Source of the DNA: Phallusia fumigata
Lineage: Eukaryota > Chordata > Ascidiacea > Phlebobranchia > Ascidiidae
DNA: 20,339 nt
NCBI GenBank assembly: GCA_008931825.1
Contig: QXVZ01030574.1
Coordinates: 948 to 21,286 of the forward strand
Direction of reading: 5' to 3'
The first letter of the stretch is position 1. Every line of letters begins with the position of its first letter. Positions 9,748-20,034 of the stretch are shown in pieces. A program made the translations under genes and the position numbers. The notes beneath the pieces are model-generated. The model did not search any database. It was not told where the DNA came from and saw only the letters and a list, made by a program, of their open reading frames with translations.

Positions 9748-12346
9748 ATGTGCAAAGCAATAAAATTGTCGTTTCTTTCATTTCTATGTAAGTGTAAATA
9801 CCTTTTTTTACCGGTTTGTGTTTTTCACAGTGGAAACTAAATTAGAGGCTATACATATATCTATATTTCAGATGGCCATATCTTTGCAAGTTCGTGCTTT
9901 TCACCCTTGATCGTTACTCCGAATACCCAATTGGTCGGCAGTAAACAGACATTCAGCACTACGAATACTTACTCAAGTGGTTCTGTCGCCATTCAATGGC
10001 GAATAAACAACGTAGGATTAATTAGATGACTACCCTAAGATTTTGGTTGTTTTTGCCTTGTTTTGTACAGTGTATTATTTTACCGTATTATGATCAAAAA
10101 GGACTCATACATGCGTGCAACCTGGTCATTTTATTTGAATATTTACAGACTCTTGTATATGATGTCGTTGACGACATTTTCGGCCCTCCTGTCCCAACAC
10201 CGTACACTACCATCTTCAATGTCTATTTAAATTTACAGTTAAGTAAATACGCACAAACACTGCGTGTGACGTTAACTACATGCACAACGCTTGTGATTCT
10301 GCCGTAACCTACTATGTTTGTAGTTTATGTTTGCCCCGTTTACCTCAATTACAATTTTGTATGTAGTGTTGATAATACTTCTTCTGATGTCGTCATGAGC
10401 CTTGTGGTTGATCTCGAACCTGCTTTAGACAATACGTATTTGGTGGTGAGTGACTCAGAGGGTTGCCCACCTTTATCTTATACGATTCGTGCCACCGGTG
10501 AGTAATTCCTGTTCTTTGTGATGAACATGATTGTTGCAAAAATACTTTGATGTGTTTTCTTGTTAGAATGTCCTAATTCAACACAAAATGGTGTCATAAC
10601 AAATTCAACCCAAGTTCCGTGCGGCCAGGGTTGTAACGCGACATTCTCGTGTCAGGAAGGTTATGAAGGGTTTCCTGTCACGGCAACTTGCCAAAATGAT
10701 GCGACGTGGAGCGAAGAGTCCATCAGTTGTGCAAGTAATATTCACTTTCAATTTAAGTTGTGACCCTCTTTTATAAATCCAACACCCATTACAGGAATCC
10801 CAGATTAAGTATAAACAAACCGAGTGGCGAGTTGATAAAGAAAATGATATTCATGCAGCAATGTATTCAAATACACATAGCCAAATTTGGGCCAGATCCT
10901 ACTGACCTATAAGTAAACAAGTTACACAAAACCCGTATTTTTATGTTACATTCTTTCAACATCAAATATAAGTGTTTCAAAATTAAATGTCTCTGTTATT
11001 CCAAATGGTTTGGAAAATAATACTCGTTACTTAGTGCTTGACATGGTACATATAGGCTAAAATTACATATGATCTGAATTTATCCCCAGTTTGGAATCAC
11101 CCTGTCCGCCTTTCATTTCTAACCTTTATAATGCAGAAATCCTATTTACGCTTTTCAAGGACACGTCGACATGGTAATAAATTACCTTCAGAATCTTGTG
11201 CTTAGTTGTTACTTGCTCTCTACCGCAACTAGTGGATTGTGGATGTGGGACAAGCTGCGAATTTACTGGGTCAGATTTACAATTCGGAGAGACTGCTGGC
11301 ATGACTTGTCCCGATGGATGCACTGGAACTTCAACAGCAGTGTGTGGAGCCAACAAGCTGCTAAACGCAACAAAACTATGCGAACCAGGTAGCGACAAAT
11401 AATCCAAAACTGTAGAAATGTTCCTGCCAGTTGCGTTTCAGGCGTTTCAGGGAACACGCCCTTATGTATAAAGCTTGGTGTGTATTGAGACTACATCTTT
11501 GGACAGTCACGGCGTGTACAAATTAATCAAACATTACGCGATGTTACGTGTTTATTTGATGAAGTTTTGTGATGGTTGTACCTGAACACCTGTATAATTT
11601 TTTTGTTTTTGTCAAAAACCGCAGCATGACTAAGCTAACTTCATTAACTAAAGGCATTAACTGTTTTATGGGTTGAATACCACAAGGTAGGCTTCCCACC
11701 GCACGCCTTGTTGAATGGAAGGTAGACTCTAATTCGATATAATTCCATTTATAGACGTTGCCTACAGGAAATAGACAAAACTATTGCTACAACTTTGAAA
11801 AACTAAAAAAAATTGTCATTACAGTGGTTTGTTATTTGAACGAATCTCTATCATGTGCGAGTGATTGTGAAGGCGACTGTACTTATGACACCAGTCTTAC
11901 TGTACTTCAATACAATGAAATTGTTAACTTGAAGTGTCCCAGCGGTTGTGACGGTGTTGCTGTGGCTAGATGTCAGCAGGAAGGAATGGTCGTTACGGCT
12001 TCTTATTGCACGTCGAATAGTGACGATTGCTCAGGTAAATAGTGGTTTTACGCTTGTACAACATGTTTTACACTGTGTTATAATTTACGTTTATTGCCTT
12101 AAAGGTTTACAAGATTACGTCTGGGCGATATTGATAATCGTTTTGTTTTTTATTGGTGTACTGATAGGATGGTTCTTGAACAAAAACAAAAGGGGTAAGT
12201 GAAAAACATGTTCATTAAAAATTGCGACAGCAAAAAATATGACCAAATGTATTTTGGCAGCCATCTTCAAGTTTCTAAAAAAACACTGTAAGTGTTGCTG
12301 TTGTTGTGCGACGGATAAAGATGATGTAGAGATGAACGGAAAGTAG
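9748..12346 (+). CDS. Gene B: CCP-domain type I membrane protein (9 exons)
   Basis: Exons: 9748-9787, 9872-10011, 10149-10303, 10367-10497, 10567-10734, 11233-11388, 11825-12034, 12105-12194, 12261-12346; total 1176 nt, about 391 residues, one open frame. The start MCKAIKLSFLSFLYGHIFAS is a signal peptide split by the first intron. Residues 20-155 form an unrecognised, probably beta-strand domain. Then follow one clear CCP module (156-211), two CCP-like modules (212-263 and 264-333), a transmembrane helix (about 338-357) and a 34-residue tail with HCKCCCCCATDKDD, a likely palmitoylation cluster. It is divergent to gene A and convergent with gene C. CCP membrane proteins often bind complement or act in allorecognition; the role here is unknown. 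Exons 2-4 are less certain than 5-9, since their phases (0, 2, 1) were chosen to keep the frame open. Confidence 0.75.
10567..10734 (+). other. Gene B exon 5: canonical CCP/sushi module
   Basis: A 56-codon symmetric exon. ECPNSTQNGVI at the start, TFSCQEGYEG, TATCQNDATW and ISCA give all four CCP cysteines, the Gly-Tyr and the conserved Trp. An extra pair (PCGQGC) sits before the second CCP cysteine. Confidence 0.9.
11233..12034 (+). other. Gene B exons 6-7: two degenerate CCP-like modules
   Basis: Exon 6 (11233-11388) has DCGCGTSC, MTCPDGC, AVCG and KLC. Exon 7 (11825-12034) has SCASDCEGDC, LKCPSGC, ARCQ and SYC. Both share the CPxGCxG core with each other, resemble CCP modules in cysteine order and lack the canonical Trp. 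The long introns around them (498 and 436 bp) showed no further exon. Confidence 0.65.
12105..12346 (+). other. Gene B exons 8-9: transmembrane helix and Cys-cluster tail
   Basis: Exon 8 encodes YVWAILIIVLFFIGVLIGWF followed by LNKNKR. Exon 9 encodes AIFKFLKKHCKCCCCCATDK and a short acidic end, then TAG. The basic-plus-cysteine cluster just inside the membrane is typical of S-palmitoylated tails; no tyrosine motif is present, unlike gene A. Confidence 0.85.
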
Positions 12347-12507
12347 ATTGCGTGCTCGCTCAACCAAACTTGCAAACTCTAATATTACTTCGTTAACATT
12401 TTCTTTTGTGATCTTTAGTGTTTTTAGTGTCACATGCTTCTTTGCAAACACTACATTGTCCAAAACAGTATATCGCATGTCACAAGTTATTTTTTTCAGT
12501 GCAAAAG

Positions 12508-12513
12508 AATAAA
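12508..12513 (+). promoter_or_regulatory. Candidate polyadenylation signal of gene B
   Basis: AATAAA lies 162 nt after the gene B stop codon. It is inside the 475-bp duplicated block, so a second copy occurs at 12984-12989. Confidence 0.4.
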
Positions 12514-12955
12514 ATATTTGCTTGATTTGTACAGAACAACTGGTTAAGCAACTGAACACTATTAGTATACATGGGAGTCGGATGTTGCAAAAATACTTGT
12601 GATTTAGAGTTTGTTGAAAATCCGCTTGAAGTTGTATTTATTGTGACACTAGAAGTACTCCCTGTAAAATAAATAACGGCCATAGAGTTTTTTGCCAGTT
12701 GGGAGCATCCAGCTATTCTAAAGGACAGTTATCAATCCTCCTCTAAAAAATTAAAGGGATGCCTGATTTATCTGTAAGGTAAGCCCGGGTAATCTCTATT
12801 TAACCTTTTCACTTCCGCGCCAAATAGCAAAAATGAATTTGGCGNTTGCAAACTCTAATATTACTTCGTTAACATTTTCTTTTGTGATCTTTAGTGTTTT
12901 TAGTGTCACATGCTTCTTTGCAAACACTACATTGTCCAAAACAGTATATCGCATG

Positions 12956-13137
12956 TCACAAGTTATTTTTTTCAGTGCAAAAGAATAAAATATTTGCTTG
13001 ATTTGTACAGAACAACTGGTTAAGCAACTGAACACTATTAGTATACATGGGAGTCGGATGTTGCAAAAATACTTGTGATTTAGAGTTTGTTGAAAATCCG
13101 CTTGAAGTTGTATTTATTGTGACACTAGAAGTACTCC
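12956..13137 (-). pseudogene. Broken exon 8 of gene C (identical copy at 12480-12661)
   Basis: The acceptor and the first ~26 codons (STSSVTINTTSSGFSTN through SQVFLQ) correspond to gene A exon 8. Homology stops near 13055, and the Ig cysteines never appear. The following 33 codons are novel and end in TGA. The second copy results from the 475-bp repeat. The same stretch may serve as the terminal exon of gene C. Confidence 0.7.
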
Positions 13138-15851
13138 CTGTAAAATAAATAACGGCCATAGAGTTTTTTGCCAGTTGGGAGCATCCAGCTATTCTAAAGG
13201 ACAGTTATCAATCCTCCTCTAAAAAATTAAAGGGATGCCTGATTTATCTGTAAGGTAAGCCCGGGTAATCTCTATTTAACCTTTTCACTTCCGCGCCAAA
13301 TAGCAAAAATGAATTTGGCGGTGCTGGTCATGTCTTATCATATTTAGATTTGGAGTTTGCAATGGAACGCCCGCTGCTGTGTTTGCTTAAGCTTGTGCTT
13401 TTATTGCGATATGTTATGCGTTGATGCGTTTTGTGAACCATTTCAACGTAAGCCCGTATGCCAAGGGTTTAAAGCGTGTGAGATTTGTTTAGTGGTTCTT
13501 GTACATAATCGTACAACCCGCCTATCAAATTTACAGAAAAATCTGCCCGTGGACCAAAATAATTGCCCACCCCTGTGCTAGTCGTTATTTAAATTACAAA
13601 AGACTTTTCTTAAGTTGCAACTTTAGTTTACTTTCCATTATTGTTATAGAACTATAATGATTAGATGCAGTTTTTATATATGTTTACTCACTTACATAAA
13701 ATGTCCACGTATATGTTTGCTTCACCGACATCAAAAGCATCGTTTGTTGTACAAGTATAATTTCCACGGTCTGCTTTTGTTGTCTCAGAAATTCTTAATT
13801 TGCTTTGTTGGAGTTCCGTTCTTTGTTTATTTGGAACAACCCATTGGAATGTTGTGTTTAATTCATCTTGATAAGTAATGCTGCAATTCCAGTTGACACT
13901 TTCGCCCAATATCAAGTCGACGCTCATTGGTTGGAAATTGATCAATATGTTTCCTGTGAATAAAACACAAATTCAGTCGGAAATTTACAATAAAAGGTTT
14001 TGATATTCACTTACTCTCTCCAGTGACCGTAAATTTCTTTACGCTACTATTTGTTGATCCAAGTAGATTCGACGCGCTGCACCAAATGTGAAATGAATTC
14101 CTTACATGGATATATGTGTGACAAGTACCATAGATGACATATTCTTGTGTTTGGTTCAAATAAACCCAGGAACAAGTAGCACTTGGATTGGCTGAGTTTT
14201 CACATGACATGCTCAAAGTTTCTGGCCAGTGAAGGAGAAATCCGTCGCTTGTTTTCACGATGTTGTCATTCGACGTTGGAATCGTATTGACCACAGAGTG
14301 TGGTTTGACTTGAAAACGGATTAATAAACATGTAAATTTTCCATGCAGCAAATAGCTAGTATCTAGTAATCGTGATTGGACTAAATCGTCCCAGTTTATT
14401 TTTTTTAATTTGTTTTTTTTGCGTTGAAATAAGTTATCGCTGCCCGCTAGACAAACAAATGGGGCGATATACCTCAAGGTGCTACGTGTTTTATTTGGTT
14501 TTTGAAAATTACACTTCGATACAGGCCTGTTCAAATATTTACTGTAAACGTAAATCCCATAAAGTTCCAAAACGCGCATGCTCATATAATCAGGTGTAAA
14601 AAAGGACCTAAAATGCACCTACATTGAACAATTAATGTTGTTGAGTTGGATATTAGTTCATCATCTCTACGTGTTATGACGCACCAAATGTTTTTGAGAT
14701 TGTAAGATGAATCAGTTTGAAACGTATCAGGAATAACCTGCATAACATGAAGTCGGTTTACCTAATATGTTATCGGCTGCCAAACTTACCTTTCCATCTA
14801 AAAAGATCTTTGCTGATGTATCCTGTTCAGTGGAATTTCCTTTTAGGGAACATATTAAGTGAACCTCGTCCGATTCATTGTATTTCTGTTGCACGTTTTC
14901 TAGTGAGGCTGCAGGTTTGCATGTGATAACAAATGTGCGTCAGACTTCATAATTGTTACACTACAATTGTAATTGTTACCTAACGTAAAATGCATCTTAA
15001 ACATGCTTATAGCTTATAACTCAAATAAATAAATTTAACTATCTATTCTCGCAGCCCTCACCAAACCAACACTCAGGTGTTCCTTGTCCAATCCATGAGC
15101 TGGAAATATCGCAAGTCAATGGAAAATTGTCTTCTGGATTATATTGATAAGTTTCATCAACAAACAAAGCCGTGTTCTGTTCACAAGTAAAACTTGATGT
15201 TTTGTTGTAACTTGCGCTGTTTATACACCCGGACAAGTTGCAATATCCGACACAACCTGAAAAATCTACTGTTTAATATTCCTATGATGAATGAATCAAA
15301 ACCCGTTTAACTTTTGTTTGCATTGGTATAACCTTGAAATGCAAATGAATGAATATACTACTTTTATATAAACTTGTAATACACTTACCTTCGACAATTA
15401 CACTGCTGTTTGCAATGGGGTTTGTAAGCCGGTGGAAAAACGTAAATTGTAGATCTTGAAATATTTCATAAACAAGCAAAGTGACCAAACTCCCATTACA
15501 TGTGACTTGCGCTTGTAAACTGAAATTGTTCGGAATAGGTGAAGGACAATCCTCAAAGATACAACATCCCATCTCCCAATTTGACAAAGCAAATCCCACC
15601 GGATCACCATTTACCATGAAGTTTAAAACTTCACTTTGGTCGCTGTAATGTACTGTCATTTCCCAACTAGTCACGTTAAAGCTTTTGCAGGTAATACTTC
15701 CCTGCGCCGCGTCTATAGTCTGACATGCAGCTTTCCCTGTAAAGCAAGCAATTAAAATATAATCTCAAAGCTTTAACATAACTGAGTTACCTTCAATCAA
15801 ATAGAGACTTGCTGCAAAAATTAAAAAAACAAAAAATAAGCTTCTCATCAT
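12956..15851 (-). CDS. Gene C: truncated paralogue of gene A, no membrane anchor
   Basis: Exons on the minus strand: 15851-15791, 15736-15389, 15256-15062, 14908-14790, 14737-14623, 14308-14015, 13953-13696, and a partial exon 8, 13137-12956, that runs to TGA. Total 1572 nt, about 523 residues. The start MMRSLFFVFLIFAASL is a signal peptide. Exons 2-7 match gene A one for one in order, phase and almost in length (348/345, 195/186, 119/119, 115/115, 294/291, 258/258). All frames are open, so the ectodomain half looks functional: Cys-rich domain, CCP-like module and three Ig domains. Exon 8 follows gene A up to SQVFLQ, then unrelated sequence reads to a stop. No exons for the last Ig domain, transmembrane segment or tail fit before gene B. 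It is either a secreted form or a gene decaying from its 3' end. Confidence 0.72.
13321..13695. other. Gene C intron 7, right of the repeat
   Basis: Intron 7 of gene C is 558 nt here, against 176 nt in gene A. A plus-strand Cys-rich open frame at 13357-13581 has no recognisable domain and no splice context, and I treat it as chance. Confidence 0.45.
15389..15736 (-). other. Gene C exon 2: cysteine-rich N-terminal ectodomain
   Basis: 116 codons with the same six cysteines as gene A exon 2 (ACQTID, ITCKSF, MGCCIF, EDCPSP, VTCNGS) but otherwise only about one third identical by eye. The signal-peptide exon 15851-15791 precedes it with the same phase-1 junction as in gene A. Confidence 0.75.
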
Positions 15852-15912
15852 ATAATCTGGTAACAGCTTGTTTAGGAAAAACACTTCGAGTTTGACTCTA
15901 CTATTCCAGAAG

Positions 15913-15938
15913 GCGACAAGCATAGCAAAACCTTTTTT
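15913..15938 (-). promoter_or_regulatory. Upstream block of gene C shared with gene A
   Basis: This is the counterpart of 9272-9300, about 62 nt before the gene C ATG. The flanks have diverged more than the block itself. Confidence 0.4.
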
Positions 15939-15951
15939 ACACTGTTAGCAA

Positions 15952-17636
15952 GTTTGTTGACCGACTGGCGATAGCTGATGCAACGCACAATGGATTGTAT
16001 TGAACCGTGCTTTGACTGGAGGCATAACTTGGCTTTAACAGCTAACATTAAACAAACTACAAAAAATTGCACTAGTGGTTTAATGCAATTGATTGGTATT
16101 TTAACAACCTAAGCTAATTCTAGCCTTCAAATTTACATCAAGTACTAAAGCGCAAACACAAAAAAGGTGTTAAAGGATCATGCTGGATGCCTGAATACGG
16201 ACACAGGTTTAAATTTGTTGACAAATTTTTGACCTACCAGCGATTATCACGTTCAGTTCAATATTAAATGGGTTGTTATCCTTACAGTTAATGTTGGTTT
16301 TGCTTTCTTATTCCACTAAATCGTTTCGCATAATAAACAAATTTAGGTTCCATGTGACATCATCAGTTTCTTGCCACCCATTGGTTGAGCTGTTTTATGC
16401 CTCTTACCGCCTGATTTTATAACTTTTAGGTGTAGTGACTATTTACTCCACAGGACTCCCGAATAATAAACAAGAATAGAGTTGGTGTTGCTGTAAAATT
16501 TAGAAGATTCAGACTTGTGCCCAATCTTTACTGCGACAATTATTGTTACAGGTAAATCGAATACATTTAAATTACAAACGCGTACGTAACAAAAATTTGT
16601 ACCTCTACATAATGACCCTTAGTAGTTTATAAATCTTTTTACAGATTTTCTTAGAACACATTGGTTAAAAATTATGCCATCACAGGTGCTCTAAGTCGTG
16701 GGCGCCCAACAACACATTTAAATAAATCAAATTTAAGGACGAAAGCACGATATTTAAGCAACTTTGATCAGCGCAAATGAGAAAGAGGTATATAACATAA
16801 CTGATGCTAATGCGGCCGACGAGAATAGGTTAAATCAGGATCACCCTATTTTGTTGTATGTCACTGAAGACTTTCCTCTGAAAACCAAACTAAAGCACAG
16901 CCTAGAACTTTACAGAAAAGTTCACCAAACAGAGAGGCCACTCGCTTCTGGGTGTTAAAACCTGGAGACAGGTGTAAGAAGATAAGAGGCGTCAGGAAAA
17001 GAGAGAGAAAAGCGTTTCCACACGCTGTGCCGGGGGTATGACCTTTCCGTTTAGTAATTTCTTACCGCCAATGGCACAAAAGCAATTTGCGCCGAAATGA
17101 TATTAAAATGTAAACAATAACGTAGTTAAACACCAAAGGCATGTCTTTGGTAACAGAGCTTTATCACCTTAAAACGCAAATAAAACAAGCTTTCAGGTTA
17201 TTTCACGTGTACATGTGGCTTTTGGGGTAACTGGAAATAATTTGTAGAGCAGGATTATTGCAATACATGATTCGTCTCGTATAAAATCTTCCGTCACATT
17301 TAAAATAAAGTATAGGCCTTTCATCTGCACAAACTATAGTAAGTGCAGGAACACAATACTCTTATTATATAAATGTTGTTAAGTGTATTACTATTCAGTG
17401 CTAAGAATATTGCTGGAATTGTTACAAAGGTTTATTGGTAGTTTTTTCTCTCTTTACTAAGTCAAGTGTTGAGTAATAACCAAAACTAAACACATTGTTT
17501 TCAACAGAAATAGTAATTTTACAGCTGTGTGCAGTTTTTTTACCAAATAGTTGGTAATATCACCGAACTTATTAAGTCATGCCATGTCAAGTACTTTTGC
17601 ACAAGAACCAAGTCAAGTTAGTAAGGTGGCGCATTT
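15952..17636. other. Intergenic DNA, no gene recognised
   Basis: No exon with a recognisable domain. A 64-codon plus-strand frame at 16764-16958 has fairly protein-like composition (PILLYVTEDFPLKTKLKHS) and ends in a stop; it might be a mobile-element remnant or a lone exon. The rest is AT-rich with many stops in all frames. Confidence 0.4.
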
Positions 17637-17916
17637 GGACCATTGCAACAACGTTAAAAAGTAACAGTGCCATCAGATATTGGGTTTTACAAAACGTATT
17701 GTGTACCTGACGTTTGTTTAAAGTGCATAATTTATGAAAAAAAACGAAAAATATTCGGTTGTTGTAAATTTATACCTTTATGTGAGTAAGCCATCGTCAA
17801 TTTACCCAAATATTGCTGATTCGGACCATTGCAGCGACGTTGAAAAGCTGCAGCGCCACCAGGTATTGAGTTTTACAAAAAATATTGAGCACTATAGTTG
17901 TTTGTTTCAAGTTCAT
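17637..17916. repeat. Imperfect tandem repeat, period about 186 bp
   Basis: The two units begin with ggaccattgca at 17637 and 17823. They stay alignable through the agtgccatcagatattgggt / agcgccaccaggtattgagt segment and a ttttacaaaa stretch to gtttgtttaaagtgcataa / gtttgtttcaagttcataa. The unit divergence shows it is old. Confidence 0.6.
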
Positions 17917-19726
17917 AAGCGCCAATAAACGAAAAAGATTGGTGTCCTATAAATACAAACCATAATATGCAGTTAAAAATTGTCAAATCGGCCAAAATAA
18001 GTTTGTCGTCTGCTCGCCAGCATCGTCGCCAGGTGTCACAAGGTGTCGCATTCAGGCCACAAAACGTCGCTATAGAGCTGAATAACTTGATCAAGCGAGC
18101 CATGGGCCACTAGGTGTGACAAAGAGCTGTCGGATTGCATGAAAAGCAACAAAACCCTCAGATTTACTTGTGCCTTTGATCAAATGCACAAATGCAATAG
18201 TTTACATTTTTTATGACCTAAGGTCTCCAAAAATTTTTGTCGACTTTGCAAAACGTAGGCAAAATGAAAACATAGTCAAGATTTTTCCTTGGCCATTAAT
18301 TTTTGTATGACCCGATGAGACATTACAAAAAGCTTTTAAACAAAACAAATAAATCTGAGTTTGCCCCACACTTCATGTCATACCTTTGTATTCAATAAGC
18401 TGTTTTAGAGTCAAGGTGTCATTATGGCTATCCAAGTTTATTACAGGATATGAGACAACCACACAAACTGAAAGTGGTCATGCTGGTGCCTGACTTTATC
18501 TGAAAGTGATCAACGTAAGAGCAAAGTAAATTGACGCTCACAAATTAAAAATTAAAAGGTACACGTTGACATCAGGGAAGCACTCTTGGGTCTATTTATA
18601 ACGGAACCTTGTTAACTTGTGGTTGATTTCGGAGATAGCGCGTTTGCGTTCAAAGCCATAGCTTTCGCTTTAACGTTGTTTGTAATTTCGCTCATATTTC
18701 GAACCTTGAACCCCTTTCGGTAATCGATATCAGTCAGCTACTTGTCACGTTTCATTCAACATTCCAACCAGTGCTTTTCGAATTGTCCGACCATTGCACA
18801 CATAATGCGGTATTTTACGATAAAGTAGTAAGTATATTGTTATCAGGGCAAACATAACTTTTGCAATTACGTTCCATCGACGGGACAATAATAACCCGGG
18901 GGTTAAAGATTGCCCATTGCAACACTAAAACACTTTGTCTTTAAGCTCATACTAGGGACCTTTGATAGATTTATGTCGGATTTAGTTTTGAGGAAGTTAA
19001 ACCTGATGTCGAAAATTGACGACAGTTTCTTGAACCTATGACGCACTTGTTTGCGAATTTCCCCCCTGTTAATATTTCTAGTTTAACCTACAGGCAAATC
19101 ATGGTTATCATGGTTTAACTAATAACCAATAATGCTTTTTACATTTTCTGGGTCGCAAAGTTTTATTGCGAACCTAAATGAGATAACAGAAGTTGTCTCG
19201 GGATTGTATCAAGATAAATAAAGATTTATGACCAAATAAGATTGCTTGGTGTCAACCAAATTTCATTTATTGCTAAATATATTCTATATCATTTGAACAC
19301 AAACACGCTAACAAAATTTACAAAACCAGAAAGTATTTTAATGCCATAAAACAGGTTTTTATCGACTACATATCACATCATTGTGTACGTTTGGTTGTTT
19401 GACGAGTCTGGCGTTATAACTGGATGTTTGCGAATAAAAGTTACAACTTGTTTCGCTTTATTGTTTGCCTACTGATATTACTGTGTAACAGCACATAAAG
19501 TTGTTTAGGGGGGTAAAGGTTAACTTTGGTAAAGGTTATCTAAACTATTGCACAACAACTAGCAAGTTCAGGTTATTATATCGCTTCCTATGTGCAGGTA
19601 CTATTCACAAAATAAACGGAACACGAAGGAATATCATATGTGACGCAATTATGTGACTAAGCCATTATTTAAACAGAACAACGAAAACGAAATTAGGATC
19701 ACTTGACGAATTTCCTACATTGCCGT
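17917..19726. other. Intergenic DNA, no gene recognised
   Basis: Only short, low-quality open frames. A small local repetition of gtaaaggtta occurs at about 19515-19540. No RNA gene, promoter or exon could be supported. Confidence 0.45.
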
Positions 19727-20010
19727 TAATACGAGTGGTTTTCTGCATTAGTAACGGCAAGTGATTGGTCTACATGTGGCGAACATTGCGCTTCAAATCA
19801 AGAAATCGGTTGTATTAAAAAAAGAGAATTAAAAATTCCTATCTACTCCCTGCCAATTTCCATTACACTTCGCTTGAAGATCTCTGCAAAGAAAAAGCAA
19901 AACTTATTAAAGGAGACCCACAAAACCATTTTGCGTTCTTACATTTCTTGAGTGAAGATCGGATGTTTGGAACAGCTGCTCTGAAACATTTAGCGTTTAA
20001 AAAATACATA
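19727..20010 (+). other. Coding-like plus-strand stretch in two overlapping frames, unrecognised
   Basis: One frame (about 19730-19950) reads WFSALVTASDWSTCGEHC and then a further Cys and IKKRE, which recalls the start of a thrombospondin type 1 repeat. A second frame, open from about 19823, reads LEDLCKEKAKLIKG and then FLSEDRMFGTAALKHLAF, strikingly protein-like. No splice junction links the two. A frameshifted remnant or an unrecognised exon are both possible. It lies antisense-side, just beyond the gene D stop. Confidence 0.3.
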
Positions 20011-20034
20011 CATACACATTTTAGCACAGAAGCG

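Larger units (their letters stand above)
12370..13320. repeat. Identical 475-bp direct repeat around a single N (likely assembly artefact)
   Basis: Positions 12370-12844 and 12846-13320 read the same base for base by eye, offset 476, separated only by the N at 12845. Perfect identity in a locus whose paralogues differ strongly, plus the N exactly at the junction, indicates two contig ends whose overlap was not merged. Each copy contains the same partial gene C exon 8 and the same AATAAA. A very recent real duplication cannot be excluded from sequence alone. Confidence 0.9.

Noticed and set aside
9748..12346. Naming gene B vCRL1 or fester
   Set aside because: The CCP-plus-membrane layout is similar, but no sequence comparison was possible, so no symbol is given.
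12275..12559. Minus-strand frame with helical-looking sequence (KHVTLKTLKITKENVNEV)
   Set aside because: It overlaps the gene B last exon on the other strand, is interrupted at the N in its second copy, and matches no domain I know.
13357..13581. Cysteine-rich plus-strand small secreted protein
   Set aside because: No clear signal peptide or cysteine scaffold, and it lies inside a gene C intron without splice or promoter support.
14007..14618. A 203-codon minus-strand open frame as a single protein
   Set aside because: Only 14308-14015 aligns with gene A exon 6; the upstream part is the open intron 5 of gene C, with no counterpart and poor composition.
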